From NCBI RefSeq assembly GCF_000829415.1, contig NZ_AP014637.1:2926001-2990000 (forward strand): a DNA stretch of 64,000 bases, given 5' to 3'. Position numbers and translations under genes: made by a program. Position 1 is the first letter of the stretch. The number at the start of each line of letters is the position of its first letter. Under the pieces are notes generated by a model, which saw only the letters and a program-made list of their open reading frames with translations, made no database searches and was not told the origin of the DNA. This document shows, one piece after another, positions 45,106 through 52,567 of the stretch. This DNA comes from Pseudomonas sp. StFLB209. Its GTDB lineage: Bacteria; Pseudomonadota; Gammaproteobacteria; Pseudomonadales; Pseudomonadaceae.

Positions 45106-46599
45106 ATGAACATCCCGCAACGTGATTACTGGGAACAGCTGCTGCGCAATCTGAGTATCGAAGGCCGGGCCTTTATTGATGGCCGCTACGTACCGGCGGT
45201 GTGCGACGCCACGTTCGATTGCCTGAGCCCGGTGGACGGTCGCCTGTTGGCGCATGTCGCCAGTTGTGACCTGGAAGACGTCAACCGCGCCGTCAGCGTG
45301 GCCCGTGAGCGGTTCGACAGCGGCGTGTGGTCGCGCCGTGCACCGGCTGAGCGCAAGCAGGTGTTGCTGCGCTTTGCCGATCTGCTGCTGGCCAATGCCG
45401 AAGAGCTGGCGCTGCTGGAAACCCTCGACATGGGCAAGCCGATCAGCGACGCGCTACAGGTCGACATTCCAGGCGCGGCCAACGCGATCCGCTGGAGCGC
45501 CGAGGCCGTTGACAAACTGTATGACGAAGTGGCCGCAACGCCGCATGACCAGTTGGGGCTGGTGACCCGTGAAGCCGTCGGGGTAGTGGCGGCCATCGTG
45601 CCGTGGAATTTTCCACTGCTGATGGCCAGCTGGAAGCTGGGGCCGGCGCTGGCAGCCGGTAACTCGGTGATTCTCAAGCCTTCGGAAAAATCGCCGCTGA
45701 CCGCCATCCGCATTGCCGCGCTGGCCGTTGAGGCCGGTCTGCCGGAAGGCGTGCTCAACGTGCTGCCCGGCTTCGGCCACACTGCCGGCAAGGCGCTGGG
45801 TTTGCACATGGACGTCGACACGCTGGTGTTCACCGGCTCGACACGTATTGCCAGGCAACTGATGGTGTATGCCGGCGAATCGAACATGAAGCGCGTCTGG
45901 CTCGAAGCCGGCGGCAAGAGCCCGAATATCGTGTTTGCCGATGCAGCGGATTTACAGGCCGCTGCCGAGGCGGCAGCCAGTGCCATTGCCTTCAACCAGG
46001 GCGAAGTGTGCACCGCAGGTTCGCGCTTGCTGGTCGAGCGCTCGATCAAGGATCGCTTCGTGCCCATGGTGGTCGAAGCCTTGAAGGCCTGGCAGCCGGG
46101 CCATGCACTGGACCCGGCGACCCGGGTCGGTGCACTGGTGGACGGCACGCAACTGGACACCGTGCTCGGTTACATCGAAGCCGGCCACGCAGACGGCGCG
46201 CAATTGCTCAGTGGCGGTGTGCGCACCTTGCACGACAGCGGCGGCTTCTATGTCGAGCCGACCCTGTTCGACGGCGTGGACAACAGCATGCGCATCGCCC
46301 GTGAAGAAATCTTCGGCCCGGTGCTGTCGGTGATCGCCTTCGACAGCGTTGAAGAAGCCATTCGGATTGCCAACGACACCGAGTATGGCCTGGCCGCCGG
46401 GGTCTGGACTGCTGACTTGTCCAAGGCCCACTTGACTGCCAAAGCGCTGCGCGCCGGCAGTGTGTGGGTCAACCAGTACGACGGCGGCGACATGACTGCA
46501 CCGTTCGGCGGCTTCAAGCAGTCGGGCAACGGCCGGGACAAGTCCCTGCATGCCTTTGCCAAGTACACCGAACTCAAAGCGACCTGGATCAAACTTTAA
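45106..46599 (+). CDS. puuC: gamma-glutamyl-gamma-aminobutyraldehyde dehydrogenase (aldehyde dehydrogenase)
   Basis: 497 aa ALDH. GVVAAIVPWNFPLLMASWKLGPALAAGNSVILKPSEKSP binds NAD. VWLEAGGKSPNIVF holds the general-base Glu, and FNQGEVCTAGSRLLVER holds the nucleophile Cys. It oxidises gamma-glutamyl-aminobutyraldehyde to gamma-glutamyl-GABA and may act on other aminoaldehydes. Its TAA stop touches the first base of a 143-bp palindromic element. Cytoplasmic. Confidence 0.9.
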   Translation: MNIPQRDYWEQLLRNLSIEGRAFIDGRYVPAVCDATFDCLSPVDGRLLAHVASCDLEDVNRAVSVARERFDSGVWSRRAPAERKQVLLRFADLLLANAEELALLETLDMGKPISDALQVDIPGAANAIRWSAEAVDKLYDEVAATPHDQLGLVTREAVGVVAAIVPWNFPLLMASWKLGPALAAGNSVILKPSEKSPLTAIRIAALAVEAGLPEGVLNVLPGFGHTAGKALGLHMDVDTLVFTGSTRIARQLMVYAGESNMKRVWLEAGGKSPNIVFADAADLQAAAEAAASAIAFNQGEVCTAGSRLLVERSIKDRFVPMVVEALKAWQPGHALDPATRVGALVDGTQLDTVLGYIEAGHADGAQLLSGGVRTLHDSGGFYVEPTLFDGVDNSMRIAREEIFGPVLSVIAFDSVEEAIRIANDTEYGLAAGVWTADLSKAHLTAKALRAGSVWVNQYDGGDMTAPFGGFKQSGNGRDKSLHAFAKYTELKATWIKL

Positions 46600-46741
46600 G
46601 AGGGTGCCTACAAAATGGCTGCGCTCGGCAATACGGCGTTGAAATCGACCTCAAAATGCTCATGTACTGAATGTACATTGCGCGTTTTCGGCCAATTTCG
46701 CCTTGTCTTGCCTTCGCTCGCCGACTTTGTAAACACCCTCT
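46599..46741. repeat. 143-bp imperfect palindromic element (MITE-like) between puuC and puuB
   Basis: Ends AGAGGGTG(CC)TACAAA and TTTGTA(AA)CACCCTCT are inverted complements. Inner parts also pair imperfectly around ATGTACTGAATGTACAT at the centre. There is no coding capacity. It fits exactly between the puuC stop and the puuB ribosome site (GGCGGAGGAATC). I have seen similar sequence in Pseudomonas, but copy number cannot be checked here. Confidence 0.75.
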
Positions 46742-46761
46742 GACAGGCGGAGGAATCTGTT

Positions 46762-48039
46762 ATGCAACAACACGTTCAAAGCGTCTACGCCGCCTCGCGC
46801 AACCGGTTCGAGGAGTACCCGGTGCTTAGCGAGTCGATCGAGACCGATGTCTGCATCATCGGCGCCGGTTACACCGGCCTGTCCACCGCGCTGTTTCTGC
46901 TCGAACACGGTTTTTCCGTCACCGTGCTGGAAGCGGCGAAAGTCGGTTTTGGTGCCTCGGGGCGCAACGGCGGGCAGATCGTCAACAGCTACAGCCGTGA
47001 TATCGACGTCATCGAAAAAACCGTCAATCCGCACCATGCGCGGCTGATGGGCGAGATGGCTTTCGAAGGCGGGCGGATCATCCGTGAACGGGTGGCCAAA
47101 TACGACATCCAGTGCGACCTGAAAGACGGCGGCGTGTTCGCGGCCATCACCAGCAAGCAGATGGGCCACCTCGAAGCCCAGCAGAAACTCTGGGAGCGCT
47201 TCGGTCACCAGCAGCTGGAACTGCTCGATGCCGGGCGTATGCGCCAAGTGGTCGACACTGATCGCTACATCGGCGGCATGCTGGACATGAGCGGCGGACA
47301 CATCCACCCGTTGAACCTGGCGCTGGGCGAGGCCGCAGCGGTGGCCAAACTCGGCGGGCGGATTCACGAGCAGAGCCCGGCGACCCGCATCGACCGCGGC
47401 CCCAACCCGGTGGTGCACACCCCGCTTGGCCAGGTGCGGGCACGGTTCGTGGTGGTGGCCGGCAATGCCTACCTGGGTAACCTGGTGCCGGAACTGGCCG
47501 CCAAGTCGATGCCGTGCGGCACCCAGGTGCTGGCCACCGAGCCGCTCAGCGATGAGCTGGCGCGCAGCCTGCTGCCTCAGGACTACTGTGTCGAAGACTG
47601 CAACTACCTGCTCGACTACTACCGCCTGACCGCCGACAAGCGCCTAATCTTCGGTGGCGGGGTGGTCTATGGCGCCCGTGACCCGGCGGATATCGAAGCG
47701 ATCATCCGGCCAAAAATGCTCAAGGTCTTCCCGCAATTGAAAGACGTGAAGATTGACTACACCTGGACCGGCAACTTCCTGCTGACCCTGTCGCGTTTAC
47801 CGCAGGTCGGCCGGCTGGGCGACAACATCTACTACTCCCAGGGCTGCAGCGGCCACGGCGTGACCTACACCCACCTGGCCGGCAAGCTGCTCGCCGAAGC
47901 CCTGCGTGGCCAGGCCGAGCGCTTCGATGCCTTCGCCGGCCTGCCGCATTACCCGTTCCCCGGTGGCCGGTTGTTGCGCGTGCCATTCACTGCATTGGGG
48001 GCCTCGTATTACCAGTTGCGGGACCGGTTAGGCGTTTGA
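46762..48039 (+). CDS. puuB: gamma-glutamylputrescine oxidase (FAD-dependent)
   Basis: 425 aa DadA/DAO-type flavoprotein. The FAD-binding fold is VCIIGAGYTGLSTALFLLEHGFSVTVLEA, followed by GFGASGRNGGQIVNSYSRD. A C-terminal IYYSQGCSGHGVTYTHLAGKLLAEAL is the second FAD contact. It oxidises gamma-glutamylputrescine to the aldehyde. ATG has GGAGG at 9 nt. It follows the palindromic element. Confidence 0.9.
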   Translation: MQQHVQSVYAASRNRFEEYPVLSESIETDVCIIGAGYTGLSTALFLLEHGFSVTVLEAAKVGFGASGRNGGQIVNSYSRDIDVIEKTVNPHHARLMGEMAFEGGRIIRERVAKYDIQCDLKDGGVFAAITSKQMGHLEAQQKLWERFGHQQLELLDAGRMRQVVDTDRYIGGMLDMSGGHIHPLNLALGEAAAVAKLGGRIHEQSPATRIDRGPNPVVHTPLGQVRARFVVVAGNAYLGNLVPELAAKSMPCGTQVLATEPLSDELARSLLPQDYCVEDCNYLLDYYRLTADKRLIFGGGVVYGARDPADIEAIIRPKMLKVFPQLKDVKIDYTWTGNFLLTLSRLPQVGRLGDNIYYSQGCSGHGVTYTHLAGKLLAEALRGQAERFDAFAGLPHYPFPGGRLLRVPFTALGASYYQLRDRLGV

Positions 48040-48168
48040 GCCGTCGCCAGCAGCCCGGAGCGCCGGCCGACTCCTCCCACCGCTCCGGAGGGAGGGCGCT
48101 TTGCTCGCAACGCTGTTGTTCCCCCTTGCCGGTTTTCATTTATCAAGACTCTGATGAGAGGTTCCACC

Positions 48169-48921
48169 ATGTCTCGTCTTCCCCTGATCGGCGTTACCGC
48201 TTGCCGGCAGATGCTGGGCAAGTATTCGTCGCACACCGCCGGCGCCAAGTACGTCGAGGCTGCCGGCCATGCCGGTATCCCGGTGGTGTTGCCGGCACTG
48301 GATACGCCGGTTGATCCGCAGCAGCTGCTTCAATCGCTGGACGGTATTCTGTTCACCGGCTCGCCTTCCAATGTCGAGCCGCATCACTACCAGGGCACGC
48401 CCAGTATCGAAGGCACGCGCCACGACCCGGACCGTGATCGCCTGACCTTGCCCTTGCTACGCGCCGCCATCGACCAGGGGGTGCCGGTGTTTTGCATCTG
48501 CCGGGGTTTCCAGGAACTGAATGTGACGCTGGGCGGCACGCTGCATCAAAGGGTGCAAGAGCTGGAAGGGTTTCTGGATCACCGTGAGCCGCAAAGCGAA
48601 GACCTCGCCGCGCAATACGCTCCACAACATGCCGTGACGGTACAGCCAGGCGGGGTGCTGGCCGCACTGGGTCTGCCGGGCGAGTTCCAGGTCAACTCGC
48701 TGCACAGCCAGGGCATCGACCGGCTGGCCGCCGGCCTGCGTGCCGAAGCGCTGGCACCGGACGGATTGATCGAAGCGGTCTCGATGCGCGACTCCCGCGG
48801 TTTTGTAGTGGGCGTGCAATGGCATCCGGAGTGGCGCTTTAGCGAGAACCCGCAATCGCTGCGTCTGTTCGATGCCTTCCGCGATGCTTGTCAGGCCTAT
48901 GCGCAGCGCCGGGGGCGCTGA
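48169..48921 (+). CDS. puuD: gamma-glutamyl-GABA hydrolase (class I amidotransferase-like)
   Basis: 250 aa, C26-type peptidase. FCICRGFQELNVTLGGTLHQ holds the nucleophile Cys, and VQWHPEW holds the catalytic His of the triad. ILFTGSPSNVEPHHY is a family motif. It releases GABA and glutamate from gamma-glutamyl-GABA. ATG at 48169 has GAGAGG at 7 nt; the frame's earlier ATG at 48154 is unlikely. Cytoplasmic. Confidence 0.9.
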   Translation: MSRLPLIGVTACRQMLGKYSSHTAGAKYVEAAGHAGIPVVLPALDTPVDPQQLLQSLDGILFTGSPSNVEPHHYQGTPSIEGTRHDPDRDRLTLPLLRAAIDQGVPVFCICRGFQELNVTLGGTLHQRVQELEGFLDHREPQSEDLAAQYAPQHAVTVQPGGVLAALGLPGEFQVNSLHSQGIDRLAAGLRAEALAPDGLIEAVSMRDSRGFVVGVQWHPEWRFSENPQSLRLFDAFRDACQAYAQRRGR

Positions 48922-48960
48922 CCCCATCCAGCCATAACTCAAATAAGACGGCGGACACTC

Positions 48961-50478
48961 ATGAGTCAAAACAGCGAAACGCGTGCAAGCACCAGCAGCA
49001 AGGGGTTGGCCAGTGGCAGTCTGGGCCTGCTGGCCTGTGTGGTGCTGGGCATTTCCACCATCGCTCCGGTGTACACCCTGACCGGTGCGCTGGGGCCGAC
49101 GGTGCGGGAGGTGGGGGCGCATCTGCCGGCGATCTTCCTGGTGGGCTTCATTCCCATGCTGCTGGTCGCCCTGGGCTATCGCGAACTCAATGCCGCCGAG
49201 CCGGACAGCGGTACTTCGTTTACCTGGTCGGCGCGGGCGTTCGGGCCGATGATGGGCTGGATCGGTGGTTGGGGGCTGGTGGCGGCGACCACCATCGTGC
49301 TGTCCAACCTGGCCGGGGTGGCGGTGGATTTCTTCTATCTGTTTCTCGGCCAGTTGACCGGCCGTGAAGAACTCATCGCCCTGAGTGACCATGTTGGGGT
49401 CAACATTGTCACCTGCTGCGTATTCATCGGGATTGCGGTGTGGATCTGCTGCCGGGGTATCGGCACCACGATGGGCGTGCAGTACGTGCTGGTGGCGTTG
49501 CAACTGGTGGTGTTACTGGGCTTTTGCATCGCCGCCTTCGGTGAGGCGCCGCAAGGTCCGGCGCTGGAGTTCGATGCCAACTGGTTCAACCCGTGGAGCA
49601 TCGGTTCGTTTTCATCCTTCGCCGCCGGGCTGTCGCTGTCGATCTTCATCTTCTGGGGCTGGGACGTGTGCCTGACGGTCAGCGAAGAGTCGGTCAGCAG
49701 CCATGCGGTGCCGGGTCGCGCAGCCGCGCTGACGGTGCTGGTGATCCTTGCGCTGTACCTGGTGACCGCCATTGCCACCCTGCGCTTTGCCGGGGTCGCC
49801 GATCAGGGCCTTGGCCTGGGCAACCCGACCATCCAGGAAAACGTCTTTGCTCATCTGGCCGGCCCGGTCATGGGGCCGCTGGCAATCCTGATGTCCATCG
49901 CAGTGCTGGCCAGTACCGCAGCGTCGTTGCAGTCAACGTTCATTTCACCGGCGCGCACGCTTTTTGCCATGGGTTACTACCGGGCCCTGCCCAAGCGCTT
50001 TGCCAGTATCTGCCCGCGCTCACTGGCGCCGCGCTTTGCAACCTTGTGTGCCGGGGCGGCCGCCGCGCTGTTCTACGTCAGCATGCGCCTGCTCAGTGAG
50101 AACGTACTGGCCGACACCATCACGGCGCTGGGCATGATGATCTGCTTCTACTACTCGCTGACCGCGTTCGCCTGTGTCTGGTACTTCCGCCGCAGCCTGT
50201 TCGACAGCCTGCGGCATTTGCTGCTGCGCGGTGTCTGCCCGTTGCTCGGTGGCGCGGCACTGGCGGTGATTTTTGCCCAGACCGCCGTGGACAGCGCCTC
50301 GCCGGCGTTCGGCAGCGGCTCGCATATCGGCGGGTTGGGCCTGGTGTTCGTCATTGCCATGGTCATCCTGCTGCTCGGCGTGGCCTTGATGGTGGTGTTC
50401 CGCTGGCTGACCCCGGAGTACTTTGCCGGCGACACCCTGCAACGCCAGACGCCGCTGCAACTGCGGGCCGAGGTTTGA
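48961..50478 (+). CDS. APC-family amino acid/polyamine permease
   Basis: 505 aa, 12 helices. The first helix carries the substrate-site glycines (GSLGLLACVVLGISTIAPVYTLTGALGP), and the sixth region has FWGWDVCLTVSEESVSSHAVPGRAA. It resembles the putrescine or GABA permeases that accompany puu genes, but the specific substrate is unproven. It starts 39 bp after puuD. The CDF-like gene begins 4 nt after its stop. Confidence 0.85.
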   Translation: MSQNSETRASTSSKGLASGSLGLLACVVLGISTIAPVYTLTGALGPTVREVGAHLPAIFLVGFIPMLLVALGYRELNAAEPDSGTSFTWSARAFGPMMGWIGGWGLVAATTIVLSNLAGVAVDFFYLFLGQLTGREELIALSDHVGVNIVTCCVFIGIAVWICCRGIGTTMGVQYVLVALQLVVLLGFCIAAFGEAPQGPALEFDANWFNPWSIGSFSSFAAGLSLSIFIFWGWDVCLTVSEESVSSHAVPGRAAALTVLVILALYLVTAIATLRFAGVADQGLGLGNPTIQENVFAHLAGPVMGPLAILMSIAVLASTAASLQSTFISPARTLFAMGYYRALPKRFASICPRSLAPRFATLCAGAAAALFYVSMRLLSENVLADTITALGMMICFYYSLTAFACVWYFRRSLFDSLRHLLLRGVCPLLGGAALAVIFAQTAVDSASPAFGSGSHIGGLGLVFVIAMVILLLGVALMVVFRWLTPEYFAGDTLQRQTPLQLRAEV

Positions 50479-50482
50479 AACC

Positions 50483-51409
50483 ATGCTGAGCGAGCAGGGC
50501 CTGTTGCGGCTATCGATTGCGGTCACTGTGCTGGTAGCCGGTTTCGGCATCGTCTTCGGTTTGTTGTCGGGGTCGTTCTCGATTGTTTTCGATGGCGTCT
50601 ACTCCCTGGCCGATGCCAGCATGAGTGTGCTGGCGCTGATCGTGGTGTCGCTGATCCGCCGCCACACCACCGACGGCGATGCCCATCGGCGGCTGGCCGA
50701 GCGTTTCAATATGGGCTTCTGGCACCTGGAGCCGATGGTCCTGAGCATCAACGGCATCCTGCTCTGCGGGGTGTCGCTGTATGCCCTGATCAACGCCGTC
50801 GGCAGCCTGCTCAGTGGCGGTCGGCATCTGGAATTCGGTTTCGCCATCGTTTATGCCGCGCTGACCAGCCTGGTGTGCTTCAGCCTCGCGGCCCTGGAGT
50901 TTCGCGCCAACCGCCGCATCGGTTCGGACTTCGTCGCGCTTGATGCCAGGGCCTGGGTCATGTCTGGCAGCATCTCCCTGGCTTTGCTGATCGCGTTCAT
51001 CATCGGCGCACTGCTGGAGGATACCGAGCATGCCTGGCTGGGTCCGTATATCGACCCGGCGGTGCTGGCGGTGATCTGCCTGATCATCATCCCGCTGCCG
51101 ATCCGCAGCATTGTTCAGGCGTTGGCGGACGTGCTGATGGTCACCCCGCCAGCGCTCAAGCAGCAGGTCGATGAAGTGGCTGAACAGGTGGTCGCTCAAT
51201 ACGGTTTTCTTGACTGGCAGGCCTATGTGGCCAAGGTTGGCCGCGCCCGGCAGATCGAGCTGTATTTCATCGTGCCCAGCGACTGGCCCGCCTGGACGCT
51301 GGGCGAGTGGGATGCGGTGCGCGAGGTGGTGGGTGAGGCGATCGGCGGGGAAGGGCCCAACCGCTGGCTGACGATTGCTTTTACGACCGATCCGCAATGG
51401 ACCCGTTGA
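50483..51409 (+). CDS. cation diffusion facilitator-like membrane protein with degenerate metal site
   Basis: 308 aa, six helices. LSGSFSIVFDGVYSLADASMSVLALIVV is the second helix and VALDARAWVMSGSISLALLIAFIIGALL the fifth. The cytoplasmic C-domain is DEVAEQVVAQYGFLDWQAYVAKVGRARQIELYFIVP. Against YiiP (recalled), the four transport ligands D45/D49/H153/D157 become Tyr40, Asp44, Ala157 and Ser161, so the canonical Zn site seems lost. ATG at 50483, 4 nt after the permease stop. Co-expression suggests a polyamine-linked role. Confidence 0.8.
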   Translation: MLSEQGLLRLSIAVTVLVAGFGIVFGLLSGSFSIVFDGVYSLADASMSVLALIVVSLIRRHTTDGDAHRRLAERFNMGFWHLEPMVLSINGILLCGVSLYALINAVGSLLSGGRHLEFGFAIVYAALTSLVCFSLAALEFRANRRIGSDFVALDARAWVMSGSISLALLIAFIIGALLEDTEHAWLGPYIDPAVLAVICLIIIPLPIRSIVQALADVLMVTPPALKQQVDEVAEQVVAQYGFLDWQAYVAKVGRARQIELYFIVPSDWPAWTLGEWDAVREVVGEAIGGEGPNRWLTIAFTTDPQWTR

Positions 51410-51759
51410 TTGCCGGAACGTTTTTAGACGCGATATAAAACTTCATATAACTGATTGCACTCATCACTCAGCGATGAACAAACGTCTGTTTAAATGATTG
51501 TTCGACTCCGTCAGGGTTTGCCAGGAGTCTATGCATAATGAATAAGTTTGCAGAGGCGCTGCAAAAGCACTGTCGCAGAAAATAACAGCAAGCTAAATGT
51601 TCTCGACACACTGTCGGGTGATGATCAGAGTGCGCAACTATTTGTCCGTTAATCAGGCCGTTGTACGACAAGGCGCAACAGCGCACCTTGCGATCAACAA
51701 AACAATGACAGGCGCCATCAACAGACCGCCGAAAACGCTAGGGGTTTTTCGTCAGCCGG
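51410..51759. other. intergenic region between convergent CDF-like and pvdS genes; no gene seen
   Basis: AT-richer than its surroundings. Short frames here lack ribosome sites and family features. It holds GTTGTACGACAA (51660-51671), which fits the uronate motif consensus but has no plausible target. A CGAAAA...TTTTCG stem near 51733 may help end pvdS. Confidence 0.5.
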
Positions 51760-52302
51760 TTAAACGCGGTCGTGCAGCACCTTGCGGCAATGCACCATGG
51801 CATCGCGGATCATGAAGTTGACCAGGGTCGGCGAGACCCCAAGCTCCTTGGCGATGTCCTTCTGCGCAATGCCGTGCAGCCGGTAGCATTCAAAGGCATA
51901 GCGGGTGCGCTGGGGCAGTTCGCTGAGGGCCTTGTCGACGATCATCAGGGTTTCATGATCGAGGTTCTGGCTCTCTGGAGTTGCTCCTTGAACGGCAACG
52001 TTCAAACCTTCCTCCTCACTACCGGAGTATTTTTGCTCCATGGCCTGCTTACGGTAGTGGTCAATGGCCAGATTCCGGACAATACGGAATACGTAACTGA
52101 TCTGTGCTCTGAGCGGCAATGCCATTTTTGGGGTATTGGCCAGTCTCAAGAATGCGTCCTGCACCACATCTTCAGCTCGACTGTGGCAGCCCGTAATTCG
52201 GGCAGCAGTCTTGATCAGGGTATTACGGTTATCCAGTAAGGCTTCCAAAAGTGTCGGTGTCGAACTCTCGATATTGCGCTCTACGGATCCATATTCCTGC
52301 AT
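51760..52302 (-). CDS. pvdS: ECF iron-starvation sigma factor PvdS
   Basis: 180 aa. Region 2 is LIKTAARITGCHSRAEDVVQDAFLRL...SYVFRIVRNLAIDHYRKQA. Region 4 is LPQRTRYAFECYRLHGIAQKDIAKELGVSPTLVNFMIRDAMVHCRKVL. SGSEEEGLNV and MIRDAMVHCRK are strongly conserved in PvdS/PfrI. It directs RNA polymerase to pyoverdine genes when iron is low. ATG at 52302 follows AAGG; the upstream frame to 52386 runs toward the Fur box. It is divergent from pvdL. Confidence 0.94.
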   Translation of the reverse strand: MQEYGSVERNIESSTPTLLEALLDNRNTLIKTAARITGCHSRAEDVVQDAFLRLANTPKMALPLRAQISYVFRIVRNLAIDHYRKQAMEQKYSGSEEEGLNVAVQGATPESQNLDHETLMIVDKALSELPQRTRYAFECYRLHGIAQKDIAKELGVSPTLVNFMIRDAMVHCRKVLHDRV

Positions 52303-52387
52303 GATTTTGCCTTTGCGACGAAGGTTATAAAGAGGTCGATTTCCCTGCGGCGCAAGTAAAATAGTGCTGGTAACCTGATGTGTCAAA

Positions 52388-52402
52388 TGATAATGATTAT
52401 TT
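52388..52402 (-). promoter_or_regulatory. Fur box upstream of pvdS
   Basis: TGATAAT-G-ATTATTT matches the 7-1-7 Fur unit TGATAATnATTATCA with the last two positions changed. It lies 86 bp before the pvdS ATG, so Fe-Fur would repress pvdS and with it pvdL. Confidence 0.85.
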
Positions 52403-52437
52403 TTTGAGTCTTTTCTTCAGCGCTCAAACGACACGCC

Positions 52438-52461
52438 TAAAGTGCTATCACGCCATTGCGT
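52438..52461 (+). promoter_or_regulatory. candidate PvdS-type promoter, distal
   Basis: CTAAAG-N16-CGT (TAAAG 52438-52442, CGT 52459-52461) against the iron-starvation box TAAAT-N16/17-CGT. One mismatch. Confidence 0.5.
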
Positions 52462-52466
52462 CAGGC

Positions 52467-52490
52467 TAATTTTTCCCCGCTGTCACCCGT
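52467..52490 (+). promoter_or_regulatory. candidate PvdS-type promoter, proximal (pvdL)
   Basis: GGCTAATT-N16-CGT (TAATT 52467-52471, CGT 52488-52490). The GGCTAAT prefix is very like the GGCTAAAT of known boxes. One mismatch. Predicts a transcript starting about 10 nt after the CGT, roughly 70 nt before the pvdL ATG. Confidence 0.65.
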
Positions 52491-52567
52491 CTTCGATTCT
52501 ATGTAAGCGCGGCTGCCTGTTCCCCCGGTAGCGCGCCCCACCGCATGGATTGAGGACAGGTACAGCG

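Noticed and set aside
51594..51617. TAAAT-N16-CGG on the + strand downstream of pvdS
   Set aside because: The -10 is CGG instead of CGT, and it points into the antisense side of pvdS with no gene to express.
51660..51671. Further match to the FadR-type motif
   Set aside because: It lies between the convergent ends of two unrelated genes. Kept only as a caution on the motif's specificity.
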